A stretch of 64,000 nucleotides of DNA from the IMG/VR virus record IMGVR_UViG_3300025168_014097, positions 1-64,000 of that record; one strand, 5' to 3'. Numbering within the stretch: position 1 is the stretch's first letter; each line of letters begins with the position of its first letter. Made by a program: the position numbers and the translations under genes. The notes under the pieces were generated by a model. That model searched no databases and was not told the DNA's origin. It saw nothing but the letters and a program-made list of their open reading frames with translations. Source of the DNA: a virus. Positions 60,439-64,000 of this stretch are shown here, piece by piece.

Positions 60439-61249
60439 AATAGCCGCCTGAGCTTCCACCTGAGCTTCCACCTGAGCTTCCACCTGAGTTATAGCTAGAG
60501 TCTCCAGAAGATGTATCAGTTCCACCAGCTGGTGGTGTGATAACTGGAGAATCTCCAGTTGAATTATCCATCATATCAGAATCTTTCATCATAGTTCCAT
60601 CCGGCATCCGGTGCATGCCATCTTCCATTTCCATTGGATGTGGCTTCCAAGCTTTACACCAATAATTTTTCCGAATCCATACATCCCCCCAATTAGTACA
60701 TTTTCCCGCGATGTTGAAATGGCAATTTGAGCACTTTTGAAATCCACTAGATCCTGGTGCATATGCTGCAGGTAGAGATCTTGGTATTGGTGTGTTATCA
60801 TCATATTTTCTTCCAGGAATATCAGGTAGTACATCCGGTTCCAGTAAAGCAAATAATGTAAATGATCTAACTACCTTTATAATTTTTGGATTATCCTTAG
60901 CTACTCGAGCTACGTTTTTACGATTTACTGTGTCAACACCTTTTTTATGGATAATTCCATTAAGATGTCTGTCGAATCGTGGGCCTTTCAACTTCCACGT
61001 GATTTTTACAACCTTCCATAGGTACGGACTTATTCCTTCTGTAGCACTTGCTGATGTGTCAAATTGTTTTTGGTCTATTTCAACTACAACATTACCAAGT
61101 TCACTTATTGCAAAGTATCTATCGAATTTACCATTCTTATATTGTTGTCCTGTTGGTATTGGACTTATAGCTTTTGGTGAAGAAAATACTGTATGGTCTT
61201 TCAAATTAGGGTCTTCTCTCACCAGTTTATCATAGATATAGTCAGCCAT
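60437..61249 (-). CDS. Probable structural protein with Cys cluster and Gly/Ser tail
   Basis: The first ~120 residues of this 270-residue protein contain strand-rich text (FDRYFAISELGNVVVEIDQK, WKVVKITWKLKGPRFDRHL). A cysteine cluster follows near residues 173-199 (KCSNCHFNIAGKC and WCKAW) that could bind zinc or an Fe-S cluster. The end is a low-complexity Gly/Ser tail with repeats of GGSSGGSSGG. Its start overlaps the stop of the large structural gene by one base. A tail or baseplate role is inferred from the neighbour. Confidence 0.6.
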   Translation of the reverse strand: MADYIYDKLVREDPNLKDHTVFSSPKAISPIPTGQQYKNGKFDRYFAISELGNVVVEIDQKQFDTSASATEGISPYLWKVVKITWKLKGPRFDRHLNGIIHKKGVDTVNRKNVARVAKDNPKIIKVVRSFTLFALLEPDVLPDIPGRKYDDNTPIPRSLPAAYAPGSSGFQKCSNCHFNIAGKCTNWGDVWIRKNYWCKAWKPHPMEMEDGMHRMPDGTMMKDSDMMDNSTGDSPVITPPAGGTDTSSGDSSYNSGGSSGGSSGGSSGGY

Positions 61250-63981
61250 TAGCTTTCTCCTCCAATTCCTTCAGTATCGGTTGTATTATTAGCATATGTT
61301 TTATTTTCTGGTAAGTCTACTCCTTCTTTCTTCCAACTAATTGGATCTCTTGTAAATGAAAGTTCTGAAGGTGACTTCTTATCGAGTTGATTTGGATCGA
61401 ATCTTCCACCTCCCGATCCTATTTTATATACACTCATATCTATTGGACGTCTACGCATTATAGATTCTACCGTTGTTTTCCATCCAGAAGTTGTAATGGA
61501 ATGTTTTACGTTAGTAACTTGAAAGCATACTGTATCCTTATACCGTGCAGGTAAGTGAGTTGATAATAATGCATGACCGTAATGAATTCCACTTATTCCA
61601 TCCAATTCAAAACTCATCTTAACTGGTACTATATTATGATCTAATAATGCATTATCTCCTACATTCGCATTAGCTTTATCATTTAGTATAGTTTCTAACA
61701 ATCTACCAGCATTTGATACATGTTCTTCAGTAAGATTATCATGTATATGATATGTTAATAAATGCACAAGTCCTTGAACCCTTCCTTTTACATCTTTAGG
61801 GATTATGAACGTATTATCATCAGCTGTGGGTTCTGCGTTTGATATGGGTACTTGTATATTTTCGTGAGCTAAATCCACAAACATATTTCCCAACTCATAT
61901 AACTTGTTTGGAACCGTCCCATCATCAAAAGCAGTATTATTACCATACAAAGCCATTACAGCCATTGCGTTTGGTATTTTACTCTGCAGAGAATATCCAG
62001 TCACTATGCTGTTCATTCGTTGAACTGGGAATTGAGCTACTACATCTACATGTGAGTTTGCATAATTAGCATCTATAATCTTAGTAGTTCCCGAATCTCC
62101 TTCTCCATCTATTTGAAATTTGAAATTCCAAATATTTCCACATGATTGTGACATTCCATCCAATACCTTTTGCATTGCATCTTTTATTGTTGTTGCATTT
62201 TTAAAACACTTATTTATAAAGTTTGTATTTATAAGTATATGTGGAAGGAATCCATACGTTCTTTCGGTCTTATCTTGATCAGTAAATAATTTAAAACTTT
62301 GAAGTCCCTCAAGTTTCTCGTTTCCTGCTGCATCGGAGATAAATTCAACTTGATTTTGAGTTTGATCGTCAAAGGAGACAACTTGAGATACACCAGTTTG
62401 GCCTGGTAGTATACATATTCTTGGATCTGTTGATGCTAGATATTGATGATTACATATTTTTGTAGGCAAGCTAACTAATTGATACATTTCACTTGGAAAT
62501 GGCGTATCCGGTTCTTCTGGAGCTGTTGAGTAAAAATAAGCTGCTAGATTTTGAGAGCTGTTTTTGAATCCAAAATGATGGCCGTATTGTTCTACTCCTG
62601 ATGCAGCTTCTTCTTTTGATTCTCCAGAAGCTTGGACGGTTTCATCTACTAACTCCTTTTCTCTTCCTTCTATATCTATAGGCTGTATTCCTACTGCTGA
62701 AGAATCTGGAAGAGGGGCTCCCTCTTCTATTGTAAGTCTAGTTTCCGAATCGTTATATTCATTCACTAATGTTTGGAATGCCTCTGCACTTAGTTTTTTA
62801 CCTGCGGAATCAGAAGCTTCTGGGATTCTATTAGGCGGTCCTGCTAGTAGATGGTCTCCACTATCAAACCTAGTATATTTTACTCCTTCTGGGGATTGTA
62901 GTGATATATTATCATTTACTATCTGTTCTAGTACGCTAAATGGTATGAATACGTCTCCATCTGTAATCTTTCTGAATTCTTCGTATATTTTATATGCATC
63001 TGAAAATGCTATTCCTTTGGCTAGTGCGCCTGACTGTTTTGATTGTTGTAATTGACCTTTGAAGCTTGCCTTATTATCTGCGATTGTTTGTACAAATGCA
63101 AAGTTACCAGATGAATCCAATTTCTGGTAGTGTCCCCACATTGGCATAGGATAATCTACCACACGTGGTGTACTAGACTTTAATATGGTTGATTTGAGTG
63201 TTCGAATTTGATTACCTGATCCAATTCCACTATTATTTTCTTTATAACCACCATATATTCCATAAGGACCTCCTGATGAAGGTGCTAGTGGGTTTTGAGC
63301 ACCAGTGCCTGACCCCAGTTTTCCAGCATCTATTCCAGAATGTTGTCGTAACGCGACCTCATTGTCTAATGCAAGGTGTATAACACCAAAATGTCTACTA
63401 ACGTCTCCTGCTGTGAATTTGTGAGGGAATCCAAATGATTTATCACCATCATTACCACCTTTACCTACCACTGCATCTAGCCCCGCCCAAACTGATATTG
63501 CAGTTGAACCGGCTCCAGGTTTGTATTTGGTGAAGTAATGTGGACCTTTACTAGTACCAGACATAGCTTTGACAATATCTGATGCACCTGGAATCTTATT
63601 GTTATTATTCTCTTTGATAAATGCATGAAATTCTTCTAATCCTTTGCCAAATCCAAGTATTGATTCTCCTTGGGGGTGTCGTTTACAAGCTATCCGCATG
63701 GCATATCCGAATGCAGATAGAGGATTTCCTGCTGATAAAAATTTTGGCATAGTATCTGGTACAGTATACTTTTGATGACCCATTCCTTTTGATCCTTTGG
63801 TAATGATGTATTCTTTTGAGACTACAGACATCATAGGATTAATGTAATCATCTGGACTAACACCATTACCACCAGTAAAAGCATTTCCATGATAAGTATA
63901 AGTGGGATCAGTAGCCCCCACTGGTATATATACCGTTGCATAATGATTGTAGAATGCATCCATTAGATTGTTTTCATTCAT
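61249..63981 (-). CDS. Large tail/baseplate structural protein (hub-like C-terminus)
   Basis: This 910-residue protein has a Gly/Ser-rich N-terminal half with low-complexity loops (HSGIDAGKLGSGTGAQNPLA). Its C-terminal part reads VPVKMSFELDGISGIHYGHA, then LPARYKDTVCFQVTNVKHSI and SGWKTTVESIMRRRPI. That end is typical of baseplate hub or tail proteins of contractile phages (L..DGI.G...G, Y.....F.V..V.H, W.T......). The exact T4 homologue is not assigned. The upstream end of the transcript lies outside the window. Confidence 0.65.
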   Translation of the reverse strand: MNENNLMDAFYNHYATVYIPVGATDPTYTYHGNAFTGGNGVSPDDYINPMMSVVSKEYIITKGSKGMGHQKYTVPDTMPKFLSAGNPLSAFGYAMRIACKRHPQGESILGFGKGLEEFHAFIKENNNNKIPGASDIVKAMSGTSKGPHYFTKYKPGAGSTAISVWAGLDAVVGKGGNDGDKSFGFPHKFTAGDVSRHFGVIHLALDNEVALRQHSGIDAGKLGSGTGAQNPLAPSSGGPYGIYGGYKENNSGIGSGNQIRTLKSTILKSSTPRVVDYPMPMWGHYQKLDSSGNFAFVQTIADNKASFKGQLQQSKQSGALAKGIAFSDAYKIYEEFRKITDGDVFIPFSVLEQIVNDNISLQSPEGVKYTRFDSGDHLLAGPPNRIPEASDSAGKKLSAEAFQTLVNEYNDSETRLTIEEGAPLPDSSAVGIQPIDIEGREKELVDETVQASGESKEEAASGVEQYGHHFGFKNSSQNLAAYFYSTAPEEPDTPFPSEMYQLVSLPTKICNHQYLASTDPRICILPGQTGVSQVVSFDDQTQNQVEFISDAAGNEKLEGLQSFKLFTDQDKTERTYGFLPHILINTNFINKCFKNATTIKDAMQKVLDGMSQSCGNIWNFKFQIDGEGDSGTTKIIDANYANSHVDVVAQFPVQRMNSIVTGYSLQSKIPNAMAVMALYGNNTAFDDGTVPNKLYELGNMFVDLAHENIQVPISNAEPTADDNTFIIPKDVKGRVQGLVHLLTYHIHDNLTEEHVSNAGRLLETILNDKANANVGDNALLDHNIVPVKMSFELDGISGIHYGHALLSTHLPARYKDTVCFQVTNVKHSITTSGWKTTVESIMRRRPIDMSVYKIGSGGGRFDPNQLDKKSPSELSFTRDPISWKKEGVDLPENKTYANNTTDTEGIGGES

Positions 63982-64000
63982 ATATTTGAAATTATTTGTA

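Noticed and set aside
60589-60852. Minus-strand frame inside the Gly/Ser-tailed gene
   Set aside because: It is another frame of a longer gene that has a Cys cluster and coupled junctions; the short product shows no pattern.
63979-64000. Promoter-like AATAATTTCAAATATATG at the right edge
   Set aside because: The box would overlap the start codon of the structural gene, the hexamer reads AATATA rather than TATATT, and the -33 element lies outside the window.

Overview
The window is a 64 kb piece of a large, AT-rich, T4-like (myovirus-type) phage genome. Every gene I accept is on the minus strand, and genes are packed with 1-14 base overlaps or tiny gaps. The longest stretch without a gene is about 116 bases (56397-56512). 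The T4-type core is clear: family B DNA polymerase (gp43), sliding clamp (gp45), clamp loader (gp44/gp62), helicase (gp41), 5'-3' exonuclease (rnh), UvsX recombinase and ssDNA-binding protein (gp32). The host is almost certainly a marine-type Bacteroidota (Flavobacteriia-like). A secreted phage protein ends in a type IX secretion (T9SS) sorting domain and carries about 20 GCTD/NYDP/DDGSC repeats typical of that phylum, and eight intergenic promoters fit the Bacteroidota -33/-7 layout (TTG-N20-TATATT).

Layout from right to left, the direction of transcription. 64000-60437: a large tail/baseplate-hub-like structural protein and a Cys-cluster protein with a Gly/Ser tail. 60390-56513: a second DNA polymerase-like protein of family A, a large unknown protein and two small conserved phage proteins. 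56396-50098: gp32, UvsX, RNase H, helicase and a B12-dependent class II ribonucleotide reductase. 50035-44182: FolE, QueE, QueD and a DpdA-like transglycosylase (7-deazaguanine DNA modification), with HPRT, a dCTP deaminase/dUTPase relative, a P-loop kinase and a T-fold-like protein. 44177-37067: gp43, gp45, GroES, GroEL, gp44, a zinc protein and gp62. 37070-35001: DUF1599, a RecB-like nuclease, an Smr domain, a SLOG/DUF2493 protein and an RHH-type regulator.

34978-10656 is a 24 kb glycan factory of about 27 genes. It has ten or so glycosyltransferases (GT4, GT2, GT7-like, GT9-like and unclassified), five extended SDR enzymes, an RmlC-type epimerase, a TylF-type methyltransferase and ADP-heptose enzymes (HldA-, HldC- and HldD-like). 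It also has a split transketolase, an acetolactate-synthase-like TPP enzyme, a miniature E1 alpha/beta pair, PanB, and an aldo/keto reductase fused to a ParB-like domain. Together these look like a route from pentose phosphates and keto acids to modified heptose or branched sugars, which are then attached to a surface, virion or DNA acceptor.

10654-1 holds small unknown proteins, a YkuD-fold peptidoglycan enzyme with a structured leader, several one- or two-helix membrane proteins (holin/spanin candidates), the 1158-residue T9SS-sorted repeat protein overlapping an outer-membrane beta-barrel gene, an exported thioredoxin-fold protein, and a Lys/Ala-rich protein.

The most unusual elements are the T9SS-tagged repeat protein with its barrel partner, the heptose/TPP cassette, a complete GroES-GroEL pair inside the replisome operon, the second (family A) polymerase, and the uniform host-like promoter set, three members of which sit so close to ATG that they predict leaderless mRNAs. 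I saw no tRNA, CRISPR array, integrase or insertion sequence.
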